Made by a program: the position numbers and the translations under genes
Part shown: piece by piece, positions 45,531-55,423 of the stretch
How the letters are laid out: each line of letters opens with the position of its first letter
Numbering within the stretch: position 1 is the first letter of the stretch
From: Mycobacterium sp. PO1
GTDB taxonomy: Bacteria; Actinomycetota; Actinomycetes; Mycobacteriales; Mycobacteriaceae
Assembly (NCBI RefSeq): GCF_017312405.1
Contig: NZ_BLTG01000013.1
Coordinates: 17,939-81,938, forward strand
Direction: 5' to 3'
Length of the DNA stretch: 64,000 nucleotides
Notes under the pieces: generated by a model
Told to the model about the DNA's origin: nothing
The model's input: only the letters and a program-made list of their open reading frames with translations
The model's database searches: none

Positions 45531-45600
45531 CGCGAGCGTGTGAGTCTGCACGACGACACGCCGCTCCACGCTGTGATTCTCCGCGCGCTTGTGGCGCGCG
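45531..45600. repeat. Intergenic GCGAGCG...TCTGCAC element
   Basis: CGCGAGCGTGTGAGTCTGCA at 45531-45550, then CGACGACACGCCG, closely resembles the left arm of the accA3 hairpin (35494). GC-rich inverted pieces (GCGCGC) follow at 45572-45600. It lies between co-directional pcd and an SDR gene and probably ends pcd transcription. Confidence 0.5.
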
Positions 45601-45616
45601 AAGGCACACTCTGTAC

Positions 45617-46426
45617 ATGGATCTCGCGGGCAAGGTCGCCGTCGTCACCGGCGGAGCATCGGGAATCGGGCAGGCACTGGCCCGGCAACTGGCCGAACAA
45701 GACGTGCGGGTCGTGGTCGGCGACCTGGACGAGGCCGGTGCGCATCAGAGCGCGTCGGACATCCGGGCGGCCGGCGGCCAGGCCATCGCCCTGCGGGCCG
45801 ACGCCGCGGACACCGAGGACATCGCAGCGCTGCTACGGCTGGCCGGCGACGAGTTCGCACCCGTGGACATCTACGTCGCCAACGCCGGAGTCATCGGGGC
45901 GCCCGCGCTCGGCTCCGAAGCCGACTGGGATGTGACCCTCGACGTGAACCTGCGTGCCCATATCCGCGCCGCGCGCCTGCTGGTGCCGCATTGGCGTTCG
46001 ATCGGTAGTGGCTACTTCGTGTCGGTGGCCTCGGCCGCGGGCCTACTGACCCAGCTCGGTGCCGCGGGCTACGCGGTGAGTAAACACGCCACCGTCGGGT
46101 TCGCCGAATGGCTGGCGATCACCTACGGCGACGACGGCATCGGGGTCAGCTGCGTGTGCCCGCTGGGCGTGGAAACGCCTCTGCTGCAGAACATCCGCGG
46201 CATCGACGACGCCGACGCCCGGCTCGGCGCGTCGTCGATCGAACACTCGGCGGCGGTCATCAGCGCCGACGACGTCGCGGCGGCCACACTCGAGGCGATG
46301 CGCACCGACCGGTTCCTCGTGCTCCCCCATCCCGAGCTGCTCGAGATGTACCGGCACAAGGGCGCCGACTACGACCGGTGGATCGCCGGGATGCGCCGCT
46401 ACCAGCGGACGCTGCGCAACGATTAG
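45617..46426 (+). CDS. Short-chain dehydrogenase/reductase
   Basis: A 269-residue classical SDR. Cofactor loop TGGASGIGQALA, D-x-D after strand 2 (VVGDLDEAG), NAG motif VANAGVIG and catalytic Y-x3-K in GYAVSKHATVG (about residue 157). VGDLD favours NAD(H). The substrate is unknown. The 3' end overlaps the convergent CMD gene by four bases. Confidence 0.85.
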   Translation: MDLAGKVAVVTGGASGIGQALARQLAEQDVRVVVGDLDEAGAHQSASDIRAAGGQAIALRADAADTEDIAALLRLAGDEFAPVDIYVANAGVIGAPALGSEADWDVTLDVNLRAHIRAARLLVPHWRSIGSGYFVSVASAAGLLTQLGAAGYAVSKHATVGFAEWLAITYGDDGIGVSCVCPLGVETPLLQNIRGIDDADARLGASSIEHSAAVISADDVAAATLEAMRTDRFLVLPHPELLEMYRHKGADYDRWIAGMRRYQRTLRND

Positions 46427-46788
46427 CTCGTCACCGTCTCCGCGGAGAACTCTCGGATCGCCGAAAAGGCCCGCGCCCCATAGACGGTCGCCGGGCCGCC
46501 GTGCATCATGATGCCCACCGCGATCGCCTCGGCAGCCTCCTGCTCGGTGGCCCCGGCCCGGACCGCTCCCTTGGCGTGCGAGGCGATGCACCCGTCGCAG
46601 CCGTGGACGACACCGATCGTCATCGCGATCAGCTCTTTGACCTTGCGGCTCAACGCACCGTCGGACAGGGCCGCCGCGCTGATGGCGTTGAAGCCCTGAT
46701 ACACCTCCGGGATTGCCTGCCGCAGCGCCCGGTGTTCGGGCCGCAACTCGTCGAGAACGTCGTGATAGTGCTGCTCGCCATCGTCCAT
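46423..46788 (-). CDS. Carboxymuconolactone decarboxylase/AhpD-like protein
   Basis: A 121-residue all-helical CMD-family protein with the redox-type motif VHGCDGCIASHAKGAVRAG (cysteines at about residues 66 and 69). That CxxC-H pattern is the AhpD peroxidase/disulfide signature rather than the true decarboxylase site. It may act as a small thiol peroxidase; the electron donor is unknown. ATG 46788 was chosen; ATG 46812 is in frame. Confidence 0.85.
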   Translation of the reverse strand: MDDGEQHYHDVLDELRPEHRALRQAIPEVYQGFNAISAAALSDGALSRKVKELIAMTIGVVHGCDGCIASHAKGAVRAGATEQEAAEAIAVGIMMHGGPATVYGARAFSAIREFSAETVTS

Positions 46789-46877
46789 ACCGCCCAGTGT
46801 GGCGACGGGCATGGGAGGCGAGAAGGGCCGAAAGTAATCACTCGCCGGGCGCGAGCGCTCGCGATACAGGGGTGGGG

Positions 46878-48242
46878 CTATCGCCGGCGCAGGGTGAGGT
46901 GGAAATCCTTGGGCATCAGAGTCAACCGCTCGGCGACCTGCAGTTCGTAGTCCGGGTCGGGGATCAAGTCGTAGCGGCGAAGCAGCACCGCCAGCAGCAG
47001 GACCGCCTCATGCAACGCGAACTGCCGACCGATGCAGGACCGGGGTCCCGTGCCGAACGGCTTGTACAACCCCGCCGGACGGGCCTTGACGTTCTCGGGC
47101 GCGAAGCGGTCCGGATCGAAGGCATCGGGATCGCCACCCCAGCGCGGGTCGCGGTGCAGCGTCATCGTCAACGCCAGCACCCAGTCGCCCTTGCGCATCG
47201 GGTGCACCCCGGCCAGCAAGGTGTCCTCGCGGGCGGCGCGATAGTAGCCGGGCACCGTCGGGTGCAGGCGCAGCGCCTCGTCGAACACCCGCCGCACATA
47301 GCGCAGCTTGGCGATCAGTTCGAAGTCCGGGCGCTGCTGCTCGCCCCAGACCTCGGCGATCTCAGCGCGGGCGCGGTCGGCGATCTCCGGATGCCGGGCC
47401 AGGAAGTACAGCGCGAACGACAAGGCGCCCGAGGTGGTTTCGTGCCCGGCGACCAGGAAGTTGATCAGCTGATAGCGGATGTTGGCCGGCTCGAGGTCGG
47501 ACTGCAGCATCAGCTCGAGAAGGTCGTCGTGACGGCCCGGGCCCTCGCGCAACCGTTCGGCGACGATCTCGTCCGCGATCCGGTGCATCGCCGCGGCGTG
47601 CACCAGGACATGCCGCTCGGCACGACGGGCGAACCAGCGCGGCAGGAAGGTCTGCCGCAGCACACCCACGCGGTCGGAACCCTTCAGTCCGGCCACCATG
47701 TGCTCGACGAACGGGTGCGGATCTTCGGAGTCGAACGCACCGAACGGATGTCCGGCCGCGCACCGCCCGATGGTCTCCAATGTCACCCGGGTGGCGTCGG
47801 CGGACACGTCGACGGTCTCGCGCTCATCCCAGCGGGCGGTCAGTTCGTCGGCGACGTCGAACATGATCGCGTGGTACTGACGCATCGCCTGCTGGCTGAA
47901 GGCGGGCATCAGCACATCGTGGGCTCTCTGCCAGTTCGGTTCGTCGTTGTAGGCGGTGAACAAGCCGTCGCCGCCGAGGAGCCGCAGCGCCTCGATGTCG
48001 GGACCGACGTGCTTGCAGAACCGGCTCTCGTCGTTGAGTTCGGCGACGACATCGGATCCGGCGGCCACGACATAGCGCGCACCCAGGAACCGGAACTCGA
48101 ACACCGGCCCGAGCTGGGCCAGCTTCATCGCCGACTGGGACGGGGTGTCGGCGTCGAAGGACAGCACATCACCGATGAGCGGCAACCGGCGACCCGGGTG
48201 CGGCAACTTGGGGAACGCGCGCCGGTCGTCGACGATGGACAT
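46878..48242 (-). CDS. Cytochrome P450, CYP102-like haem domain only
   Basis: A 454-residue P450. I-helix AGHETTSGALSF, ExxR in EALRLHP, haem loop FGTGPRSCIGRQFA with the thiolate cysteine at about residue 400. The N-terminal half (GDGLFTAYNDEPNWQRAHDV and LMPAFSQQAMRQYHAIM) closely resembles the haem domain of the fatty-acid hydroxylase P450 BM3, but no fused reductase follows. Electron partners must be encoded elsewhere. It is divergent from the TetR gene at 48292 with about 50 bp between, so TetR probably controls it. Confidence 0.88.
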   Translation of the reverse strand: MSIVDDRRAFPKLPHPGRRLPLIGDVLSFDADTPSQSAMKLAQLGPVFEFRFLGARYVVAAGSDVVAELNDESRFCKHVGPDIEALRLLGGDGLFTAYNDEPNWQRAHDVLMPAFSQQAMRQYHAIMFDVADELTARWDERETVDVSADATRVTLETIGRCAAGHPFGAFDSEDPHPFVEHMVAGLKGSDRVGVLRQTFLPRWFARRAERHVLVHAAAMHRIADEIVAERLREGPGRHDDLLELMLQSDLEPANIRYQLINFLVAGHETTSGALSFALYFLARHPEIADRARAEIAEVWGEQQRPDFELIAKLRYVRRVFDEALRLHPTVPGYYRAAREDTLLAGVHPMRKGDWVLALTMTLHRDPRWGGDPDAFDPDRFAPENVKARPAGLYKPFGTGPRSCIGRQFALHEAVLLLAVLLRRYDLIPDPDYELQVAERLTLMPKDFHLTLRRR

Positions 48243-48291
48243 GACACCAGCCTCCGCTGCTGTTGTACATGTGTCAAGTAGGATGGCGGTC

Positions 48292-48942
48292 ATGGGGGAA
48301 CCACGACGACGACTCTCACCCGACGACCGCCGCAACGAGCTGTTGGCGCTCGGCGCCGAGGTGTTCGGCCAGCGGCCCTACGACGAGGTGCGCATCGACG
48401 AGATCGCCGAGCGCGCCGGGGTGTCGCGGGCCCTGATGTACCACTACTTTCCCGACAAGCGGGCATTCTTCGCCGCCGTCGTCCGAGCCGAGGGTGAGCG
48501 GCTGTTTGAGGCCACCAACACCCCGCCGGAGCCGGGACAGACGCTGTTCGCCCAGGTCCGCGCCGGCGTGCTGGCCTACCTGCACTACGACGAGGGGCAT
48601 CCGCACGGCGCCTGGGCGGCATACATGGGCATGGGCCGCTCAGACCCGGTGCTCCGCGGCATCGAGGACATCGACAACGACCGCCAGGCCAACCGCATCA
48701 TCGGCCGGATCAGCGACGCGGTTGGTGGCGCAATGGGCGCTGATGTCGAGCGCGATCTCCGGGCCACCATCTACGGCTGGCTGGCGTTTACGTTCGAGAT
48801 GTGCCGCCAGCGTCTGCTCGATCCGGCTCTGGACGCCGACCTGATCGCCGACCTGTGCGCGCACGGACTGCTCGACGCGGTCGCCCGCGTGCCGGGGATC
48901 CCGGCCGCGCTGGCCGAGGCGGTCGCACTCGGCGCGCGCTGA
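48292..48942 (+). CDS. TetR-family regulator (Rv3295-like)
   Basis: A 216-residue TetR protein: GEPRRRLSPDDRRNELLALG, helix-turn-helix RIDEIAERAGVSRALMYHYFPDKRAFF, then a helical ligand domain. The N-terminus matches Rv3295 of M. tuberculosis from memory, also located just before lhr. TAGGAT at 48279-48284 ends seven bases before ATG 48292, favouring a leaderless start there over ATG 48283. TTGTACATGTGTCAA at 48262-48276, with central ACATGT, is a candidate operator between this gene and the P450. Confidence 0.87.
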   Translation: MGEPRRRLSPDDRRNELLALGAEVFGQRPYDEVRIDEIAERAGVSRALMYHYFPDKRAFFAAVVRAEGERLFEATNTPPEPGQTLFAQVRAGVLAYLHYDEGHPHGAWAAYMGMGRSDPVLRGIEDIDNDRQANRIIGRISDAVGGAMGADVERDLRATIYGWLAFTFEMCRQRLLDPALDADLIADLCAHGLLDAVARVPGIPAALAEAVALGAR

Positions 48943-48945
48943 GGA

Positions 48946-49305
48946 TCAGCTCTCGCCGAGGTCGGGAATGTCGCGGCCGCAGCGGTTGCGGAAGTCCACC
49001 GCAGGCTGCCGGATGCCCTGCAACTCCGCTTTGACCTGAGGATTCGTGTCGAGGAACTCCGCCAACGCCACCCGCCGCTGCTCGGGATCGAGGTCGCCGA
49101 TCGTGGTGAAGAAGGCGTTGACCGGCGGATGGGTGTACAGATACGCCGTCGTCGACGCCAGCACCCCGGTCATCACCCCCGCCAGGTCCGCCGACGAGCA
49201 GTTCGGCGGCGGCTGGGATGCGGCCGGCGCGGCGACGCCCAGCGACAACGCGCCCAGTCCGAGCACTGCGGCCACCACGCGCCGGGTGGACATCCCATCA
49301 GCCAT
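48946..49305 (-). CDS. Exported hemophore-like haem-binding protein
   Basis: A 119-residue protein with a signal peptide (STRRVVAAVLGLGALSLG, cleavage after APAAS at about residue 29). The helical mature domain has two cysteines (PPNCSSADLAGV and RNRCGRDIPD) and the pattern YLYTHPPVNAFFTTIGDLDPEQ, typical of the mycobacterial hemophore family that includes Rv0203. Such proteins move haem outside the membrane to MmpL transporters, none of which is in the window. AAGGAG lies six bases before ATG 49305. Confidence 0.75.
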   Translation of the reverse strand: MADGMSTRRVVAAVLGLGALSLGVAAPAASQPPPNCSSADLAGVMTGVLASTTAYLYTHPPVNAFFTTIGDLDPEQRRVALAEFLDTNPQVKAELQGIRQPAVDFRNRCGRDIPDLGES

Positions 49306-49337
49306 GCCGTTCTCCTTGATTCGCTGTCGTTGACCCA

Positions 49338-49592
49338 TCACGGTCTGTTGAAGCCCAGGTTGATGCCCACGTTCCACAAGTCGTCGCAGGCGTAGTAGCC
49401 CCACTCGCAGGGGTAGGGCACATACGGCCCGGTCGAGCCCACGGGTCCGGTGCCGGTGCCCGATGAGCGCACTTCACCCTGCGAACAGATCGTCGTCGCC
49501 CCCGCGTTGGAGCATTCGGCCCCGCTGACGGGGGCCAGCGCCACCGACGACACAAGCAGGACGGGAACCACCGGTGCACAGATCCATCGCAT
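49338..49592 (-). CDS. Small exported cysteine-containing protein
   Basis: An 84-residue protein with a signal peptide (MRWICAPVVPVLLVSSVALA, cleavage after VSGA at about residue 25). The mature part has four cysteines, SNAGATTICSQGEVRSSG near its start and a Tyr/Pro-rich end YVPYPCEWGYYACDDLWN. The spacing suggests two disulfides. It stops 32 bp before the hemophore-like start and both are minus strand, so they may be co-transcribed. This N-x-GATT-x-C pattern recurs in small mycobacterial secreted proteins of unknown role. Confidence 0.65.
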   Translation of the reverse strand: MRWICAPVVPVLLVSSVALAPVSGAECSNAGATTICSQGEVRSSGTGTGPVGSTGPYVPYPCEWGYYACDDLWNVGINLGFNRP

Positions 49593-49776
49593 GTCTCACT
49601 CCATCCACCAGCGCACGACGAGGTCGCGCGTCCGGCGCGTCCCACGGCGTCCGCATGAGGGCGCCCGATGGGTCGCAGCGCTCAGAATACGCCGCGACGG
49701 ACGCCGGCAGCCCCCGTTTTCGACGACTTCACCCCTGCTCAGAGCAGTTGTCGGACCCAGCAGGCACCATGGACGG

Positions 49777-52700
49777 GTGCCCGTGACCACCGACCCGCTC
49801 GCCCGCTTCAGCGCGCTGACGCGCGAGTGGTTCACCGGCACGTTCCACGAACCCACCCCGGCGCAGGCCCAAGCATGGAACGCGATCGCCGACGGCGACA
49901 ACACCCTGGTCATCGCCCCCACCGGATCGGGGAAGACGCTCGCGGCGTTTCTGTGGGCGATCGACGGGCTGGCCCGTGAACCCTCCCCCACCCGCTCGAC
50001 CCGGGTGCTGTACGTGTCCCCGCTCAAGGCTCTGGCCGTCGACGTCGAGCGCAACCTGCGCACGCCGCTGACCGGCATCTCCCGCATCGCCGAGCGCACC
50101 GGCCAGACGCCGCCGGCGATCAGCGTCGGCGTGCGCTCCGGCGACACCACCCCCGCCAAGCGGCGCGAGCTGATCACCAAACCGCCCGACATCCTGATCA
50201 CCACCCCCGAGTCGCTGTTCCTGATGTTGACCTCGGCGGCCCGCGACTCCCTGGCCGGCGTGCAGACCGTCATCGTCGACGAAGTGCACGCCGTGGCGGG
50301 CACCAAACGCGGCGCACACCTGGCGCTGTCGCTGGAACGCCTCGACGCGATGCTGGAGCGGCCCGCGCAACGAATCGGGCTCTCGGCGACGGTGCGCCCG
50401 CCCGAGGAGGTGGCCCGATTCCTGTCCGGCGCGTCACCGACCACGATCGTCGCGCCGCCGGCGGCCAAGACCTTCGATCTCGCCGTGCAGGTGCCGGTAC
50501 CCGACATGGCCAACCTGGAGGACAACTCGATCTGGCCCGATGTCGAGGAGCGCATCGTCGACCTGATCGAGGCGCACCACAGCTCGATCGTGTTCACCAA
50601 CTCGCGGCGGCTGGCCGAGCGACTGACCGCGCGCCTCAACGAGATCCACGCCGAACGCGCCGGCGTCGAGCTCGGCTCCCACAACCCCGGCGTCGCCGGC
50701 GGGGCGCCGGCGCACCTGATGGGCAGCGGACAGACCTACGGCGCCGAGCCGGTGCTGGCCCGCGCGCACCACGGTTCGGTCAGCAAAGAAGCCCGCGCCG
50801 AGGTCGAGGACGCGCTCAAGAGCGGGCGACTCAAGGCCGTCGTCGCGACATCGAGCCTCGAGCTCGGCATCGACATGGGCTCGGTCGATCTGGTCATCCA
50901 GGTCGAGACCCCGCCGTCGGTGGCCAGCGGGCTGCAACGCATCGGCCGGGCCGGACACCAGGTCGGCGAGATCAGCCAGGGTGTGCTGCTGCCGAAGCAC
51001 CGCACCGACCTGATCGGGTGCGCGGTCAGTGTGCAGCGCATGCTGACCGGGCAGATCGAGACGATGAAGGTGCCGGCCAACCCGCTCGACGTGCTGGCCC
51101 AGCACACCGTCGCCGCCAGCGCGCTGGAACCGATCGACGCCGACCGCTGGTTCGACACCGTGCGGCGCAGCGCCCCGTTCGCGACGCTGCCGCGCAGCGC
51201 GTTCGAGGCGACACTGGACCTGCTCGCCGGCAAGTACCCGTCCACCGACTTCGCCGAGCTGCGTCCACGCATCGTCTACGACCGCGATGCCGGGACGCTG
51301 ACCGCCCGGCCGGGCGCCCAGCGGCTGGCCGTCACCTCCGGTGGCGCGATCCCCGACCGCGGGCTGTTCACCGTCTACCTGGCCTCCTCGGCGGACTCCG
51401 AGAAGCCCTCCCGGGTCGGCGAACTCGACGAGGAGATGGTCTACGAGTCCCGGCCCGGTGACGTCATCTCGCTGGGCGCCACGAGCTGGCGCATCACCGA
51501 GATCACCCACGACCGGGTGCTGGTGATCCCCGCCCTCGGCGAGCCGGCGCGGCTACCGTTCTGGCGCGGTGACGGCGTCGGCCGGCCCGCGGAGCTGGGC
51601 GCGGCGATCGGGGCGTTCACCGGCGAGCTGGCCCGCCTGGACCGGGAGAAGTTCGAAACCCGCTGCCGGGAAATCGGTTTCGACGACTTTGCGATCGACA
51701 ACCTGTGGCAGCTGATCGACGAGCAACGCCAGGCCACCTCAGCGGTGCCGTCGGACACCACGCTGGTGGTCGAACGGTTCCGCGACGAACTCGGCGACTG
51801 GCGGGTCATCCTGCACTCCCCCTACGGCTTGCGGGTGCACGGGCCGCTGGCACTGGCCGTCGGCAAGCGGCTCTACGACCGCTACGGCATCGACGAAAAG
51901 CCCACCGCCTCCGACGACGGCATCATCGTGCGGCTGCCCGACACCGACGACGCCGCCCCGGGCGCCGACATCTTCGTGTTCGACCCCGACGAGATCGAGC
52001 CGCTGGTCACCACCGAGGTCAGCAGCTCGGCGCTGTTCGCCTCACGGTTCCGCGAATGTGCCGCGCGGGCGCTGCTGCTGCCCCGCCGCCACCCCGGCAA
52101 GCGCTCGCCGCTGTGGCATCAGCGTCAGCGTGCCGCCCAGCTTCTCGACGTGGCCCGCAACTATCCGGACTTCCCGATCGTGCTCGAGGCGGTGCGGGAG
52201 TGTCTACAGGACGTCTACGACGTGCCGATGCTGACGGCGTTGATGGGCCGCATCGCGCAGCGCCGGGTGCGGCTGCTGGAGGTCGAGACCCCGACCCCCT
52301 CACCGTTCGCGGCGTCGCTGCTGTTCGGCTACGTCGGGGCGTTCATGTACGAAGGCGACAGCCCGCTGGCCGAGCGGCGGGCCGCCGCGCTGGCGCTCGA
52401 CCCGACGCTGCTGGCGGAGCTGCTGGGCCGTGTCGAGCTGCGCGAGTTGCTCGACGCCGACGTCGTCGCCAGCACGTCACGCCAGCTGCAACATCTGACC
52501 GAGGAGCGGCTGGCCCGCGACGCCGAGGGCGTCGCCGACCTGCTGCGCCTGCTCGGCCCGCTGACCACCGACGAGGTCGCCGCGCGCAGCACCGCCGACG
52601 ACGTGGGGGGTTGGCTGGAAGGCCTGTTGACGGCCAAGCGGGTGGTGACCGTGTCCTATGCCGGGCAGAGCTGGTGGGCCGCGGTGGAGGACATCGCCCG

Positions 52701-54312
52701 GCTGCGGGACGGTGTCGGAGTCGCGGTGCCGGTCGGGGTGCCGATCGCGTTCCTCGAACCGGTCGTCGACCCGCTGGGAGAACTGCTGTCACGGTTCGCC
52801 CGCACCCGCGGCCCGTTCACCACCGCCGAGGCCGCCGCCCGGTTCGGACTCGGAGTGCGGGTCGCCGCCGACGTGCTGGGTCGCCTCACCGTCGACGGCA
52901 AGCTGGTCCGCGGCGAATTCAGCGACGCTCCCGCCGATTCCGGGGAACAGTGGTGTGACGCCGAGGTGCTGCGCATCCTGCGCCGCCGCTCGCTGGCGGC
53001 GCTGCGCGCACAGATCGAACCGGTCAGCACCACCGCGTTGGGCCGCTTCCTGCCGTCCTGGCAGCTGCTCGGCAGCGAATCGGTGTCCGGCGTCGACGGA
53101 CTGGCCGCGGTGATCGATCAACTCGCCGGCGTGCCGATGCCCGCCTCGGCTGTCGAACCGCTGATCTTCGGACAGCGCGTGCGCGACTACCAGCCCGGCA
53201 TGCTCGACGAGCTGCTCGCCTCCGGCGAAGTGCTGTGGTCGGGTGTCGGCGCGCTGTCCACCGCAGACGGCTGGGTGGCGTTCCATCCCGCCGAGACCGC
53301 ACCACTGTCACTCGCGGCGCCGAGCGAGGTCGAGATGACCGACGTGCACCGCGCGCTTCTGGACGCGCTGTCGGGGGGCGGCGCGTACTTCTTCCGGCAG
53401 CTGTCGGTGGACGGCGTCAGCAGCGAGTCCCTGAAAGAGGCGCTGTGGCAGCTGATCTGGGCTGGCCACGTCAGCGGCGACACGTTCGCCCCGGTACGGG
53501 CGCTGCTGGCCGGCACCCGCGGTTCGGGCACGCGGCGTGCGGCCACCCCGTCGCACCGGCACCGGCGCGCGCCCCGGCTGAGCCGCTACAGCCTGAGCTC
53601 GAGTGCGTTGAGCCACCGCGACTCCGACCCGACGGTCGCCGGTCGGTGGTCGGCGCTGCCGCTGCCCGAGACCGACACCACGGTCCGCGCACACTTCCAG
53701 GCCGACCAACTGCTGGCCCGCCACGGGGTGCTGACCAAGGGCGCCGCGGCTGCCGAGAACGTCCCGGGCGGGTTCGCCTCGCTGTACAAGGTGCTCACCA
53801 CGATGGAAGAGGCCGGGCGCTGCCAGCGCGGCTATTTCGTCGAATCCCTCGGCGGCGCGCAGTTCGCCACGGCCAGCACCGTCGACCGGCTGCGCACCCA
53901 CGCCGACAGCATCGACGACCGCCAAGGTGCGCTGCGCGCGGTGGCGCTGGCCGCGACCGACCCGGCCAACCCCTTCGGAGCGGCACTGCCGTGGCCGGTC
54001 CGCGACCCCGACGCCGACACCGCACACCGGCCCGGCCGAAAAGCCGGAGCGCTGGTCGTGCTCGTCGACGGCGCGCTGGCCTGGTTCGTCGAACGCGGCG
54101 GCCGGTCGCTGCTGAGCTTCACCGGTGACGCCGAGACCTCGAACGCGGCGGCCGCCGCGCTGGCCGAATTGGTCACCCGGCAACGGGTTCCGGCCCTGCT
54201 GGTGGAACGGATCGACGGCGTTCCGGTACTCGAGCAGCGCGACTCCGTGGTCGTCGAGTCGCTGGTCTCCGCTGGCTTCTCCCGCACGCCTCGCGGATTG
54301 CGGCTGCGCTGA
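49777..54312 (+). CDS. lhr: Large superfamily 2 helicase Lhr
   Basis: A 1511-residue helicase of normal Lhr length. Motif I APTGSGKT (about residue 46), motif II VDEVHAV (about 166), motif III LSATVRP, motif [15 protein letters not shown] (about 387), then the DUF4145-free long C-terminal half with winged-helix, Lhr-CTD and GNAT-like folds. Mycobacterial Lhr is a DNA-damage-inducible 3'-to-5' DNA translocase that prefers RNA:DNA hybrids. GTG 49777 ([11 protein letters not shown]) was set from the homologue; GTG 49783 is possible. The stop overlaps the nei start by one base. Confidence 0.94.
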   Translation: MPVTTDPLARFSALTREWFTGTFHEPTPAQAQAWNAIADGDNTLVIAPTGSGKTLAAFLWAIDGLAREPSPTRSTRVLYVSPLKALAVDVERNLRTPLTGISRIAERTGQTPPAISVGVRSGDTTPAKRRELITKPPDILITTPESLFLMLTSAARDSLAGVQTVIVDEVHAVAGTKRGAHLALSLERLDAMLERPAQRIGLSATVRPPEEVARFLSGASPTTIVAPPAAKTFDLAVQVPVPDMANLEDNSIWPDVEERIVDLIEAHHSSIVFTNSRRLAERLTARLNEIHAERAGVELGSHNPGVAGGAPAHLMGSGQTYGAEPVLARAHHGSVSKEARAEVEDALKSGRLKAVVATSSLELGIDMGSVDLVIQVETPPSVASGLQRIGRAGHQVGEISQGVLLPKHRTDLIGCAVSVQRMLTGQIETMKVPANPLDVLAQHTVAASALEPIDADRWFDTVRRSAPFATLPRSAFEATLDLLAGKYPSTDFAELRPRIVYDRDAGTLTARPGAQRLAVTSGGAIPDRGLFTVYLASSADSEKPSRVGELDEEMVYESRPGDVISLGATSWRITEITHDRVLVIPALGEPARLPFWRGDGVGRPAELGAAIGAFTGELARLDREKFETRCREIGFDDFAIDNLWQLIDEQRQATSAVPSDTTLVVERFRDELGDWRVILHSPYGLRVHGPLALAVGKRLYDRYGIDEKPTASDDGIIVRLPDTDDAAPGADIFVFDPDEIEPLVTTEVSSSALFASRFRECAARALLLPRRHPGKRSPLWHQRQRAAQLLDVARNYPDFPIVLEAVRECLQDVYDVPMLTALMGRIAQRRVRLLEVETPTPSPFAASLLFGYVGAFMYEGDSPLAERRAAALALDPTLLAELLGRVELRELLDADVVASTSRQLQHLTEERLARDAEGVADLLRLLGPLTTDEVAARSTADDVGGWLEGLLTAKRVVTVSYAGQSWWAAVEDIARLRDGVGVAVPVGVPIAFLEPVVDPLGELLSRFARTRGPFTTAEAAARFGLGVRVAADVLGRLTVDGKLVRGEFSDAPADSGEQWCDAEVLRILRRRSLAALRAQIEPVSTTALGRFLPSWQLLGSESVSGVDGLAAVIDQLAGVPMPASAVEPLIFGQRVRDYQPGMLDELLASGEVLWSGVGALSTADGWVAFHPAETAPLSLAAPSEVEMTDVHRALLDALSGGGAYFFRQLSVDGVSSESLKEALWQLIWAGHVSGDTFAPVRALLAGTRGSGTRRAATPSHRHRRAPRLSRYSLSSSALSHRDSDPTVAGRWSALPLPETDTTVRAHFQADQLLARHGVLTKGAAAAENVPGGFASLYKVLTTMEEAGRCQRGYFVESLGGAQFATASTVDRLRTHADSIDDRQGALRAVALAATDPANPFGAALPWPVRDPDADTAHRPGRKAGALVVLVDGALAWFVERGGRSLLSFTGDAETSNAAAAALAELVTRQRVPALLVERIDGVPVLEQRDSVVVESLVSAGFSRTPRGLRLR

Positions 54313-55064
54313 TGCCCGAGGGCGATACCGTGTTCCGGACCGCGGACAAGCTGCGCACAGCCCTGGAGGGCAAGGTGTTGACCCGTTGCGACGTGCGGGT
54401 GCCGCGCTTCGCCGCGGTGGATCTGTCCGGGCAGACCGTCGACGAAGTGCTCAGCCGCGGCAAGCACCTGTTCATCCGCGTCGGCGCGGCCAGCATCCAC
54501 TCCCACCTGAAGATGGACGGCGCGTGGATCATCGGCCGGGTGCGGGCTCCGGCCTACAAGATCCGCATCGTGCTCGAGACCGCCGAATCGCGCGCCTCCG
54601 GAATCGATCTCGGCGTGCTCGAAGTGCTCGACCGCGCCACCGACATGACCGCGGTCGACCACCTGGGCCCAGACCTGCTCGGTGAAGACTGGTCGGCCCA
54701 GACCGCCGCGGCCAACCTGATGGCCGACCCCGACCGGCCGCTGGCCGAGGCGCTACTGGATCAGCGGGTGATGGCCGGCGTGGGCAACGTGTTCGCCAAC
54801 GAACTGTGCTTCGTATTCGGCTTGCTGCCGGGCACGGCGGTGGCACAGCTGCCCGATCCGGTGCGGATGGCGACCCGCGCCCAGCAGATGTTGTGGGCCA
54901 ACCGGTTACGCATCAACCGTACGACCACCGGCAACACCCGCCCCGGTCAGGATGTCTGGGTGTACGGCCGCGCGGGCCTGCCGTGTCGGCGGTGCGGTAC
55001 CCGCATCGAGACCGACAAGGGCGGTGACCGGGTGACGTATTGGTGCCCGACCTGCCAGCGATAG
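54312..55064 (+). CDS. nei: Endonuclease VIII-like DNA glycosylase
   Basis: A 250-residue Fpg/Nei-family glycosylase. The mature N-terminus PEGDTV supplies the catalytic proline and Glu3. The helix-two-turn-helix is in [22 protein letters not shown]-terminal zinc finger has CRRCGTRIE and CPTC. It excises oxidised pyrimidines and nicks the strand. One-base overlap (TGATG) with lhr gives tight coupling of a helicase and a repair glycosylase, as in M. tuberculosis Rv3296-Rv3297. Confidence 0.93.
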   Translation: MPEGDTVFRTADKLRTALEGKVLTRCDVRVPRFAAVDLSGQTVDEVLSRGKHLFIRVGAASIHSHLKMDGAWIIGRVRAPAYKIRIVLETAESRASGIDLGVLEVLDRATDMTAVDHLGPDLLGEDWSAQTAAANLMADPDRPLAEALLDQRVMAGVGNVFANELCFVFGLLPGTAVAQLPDPVRMATRAQQMLWANRLRINRTTTGNTRPGQDVWVYGRAGLPCRRCGTRIETDKGGDRVTYWCPTCQR

Positions 55065-55423
55065 ACGAAGCTGCGACACCGTGAACCCACTAACCGTTGC
55101 ACGTCCCGCCGACGCCCTCGTTCAGCTCATCCAGACGCTCAGCCAAGCCCCGGTTCGAGAGCCGGCACATGTCCGACGCGTTGCCCACGCACAACACGAG
55201 AACCCGCCGTGGGTGGGCGACTTCCGGGCGCCCCTGAGCCAGCATGTCGTCGCGTAGCACGATTTGCCCAAATCACACGCCCCGGATCGGTGACAAGATG
55301 CGACGCCTTCAGTTATCACCCAAGATGGGGCATACTGCACTAACGGGCACGCGGCTTACCCAAGCCGGGATCGCCCGGTTCCGTCGGGGGGCGGCACATT
55401 CACGCGATCTGGGGGGATTCACA
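55065..55423. other. Intergenic region after nei
   Basis: 359 bp. It holds a weak minus-strand small ORF (55090-55260, listed separately), then an AT-richer part at about 55260-55340 that probably contains the promoter of the PE-PPE gene. No terminator hairpin was recognised. Confidence 0.4.
55090..55260 (-). CDS. Possible 56-residue small protein or gene remnant
   Basis: GTG 55260 to TAG 55090. Third codon positions are mostly G or C, as in real genes here. The peptide has a plausible strand-helix pattern: VLVLCVGNASDMCRLSN then LAERLDELNEGVGG, with three cysteines. There is no Shine-Dalgarno and I recognise no family. It could be the end of a decayed gene. Confidence 0.25.
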   Translation of the reverse strand: MLRDDMLAQGRPEVAHPRRVLVLCVGNASDMCRLSNRGLAERLDELNEGVGGTCNG

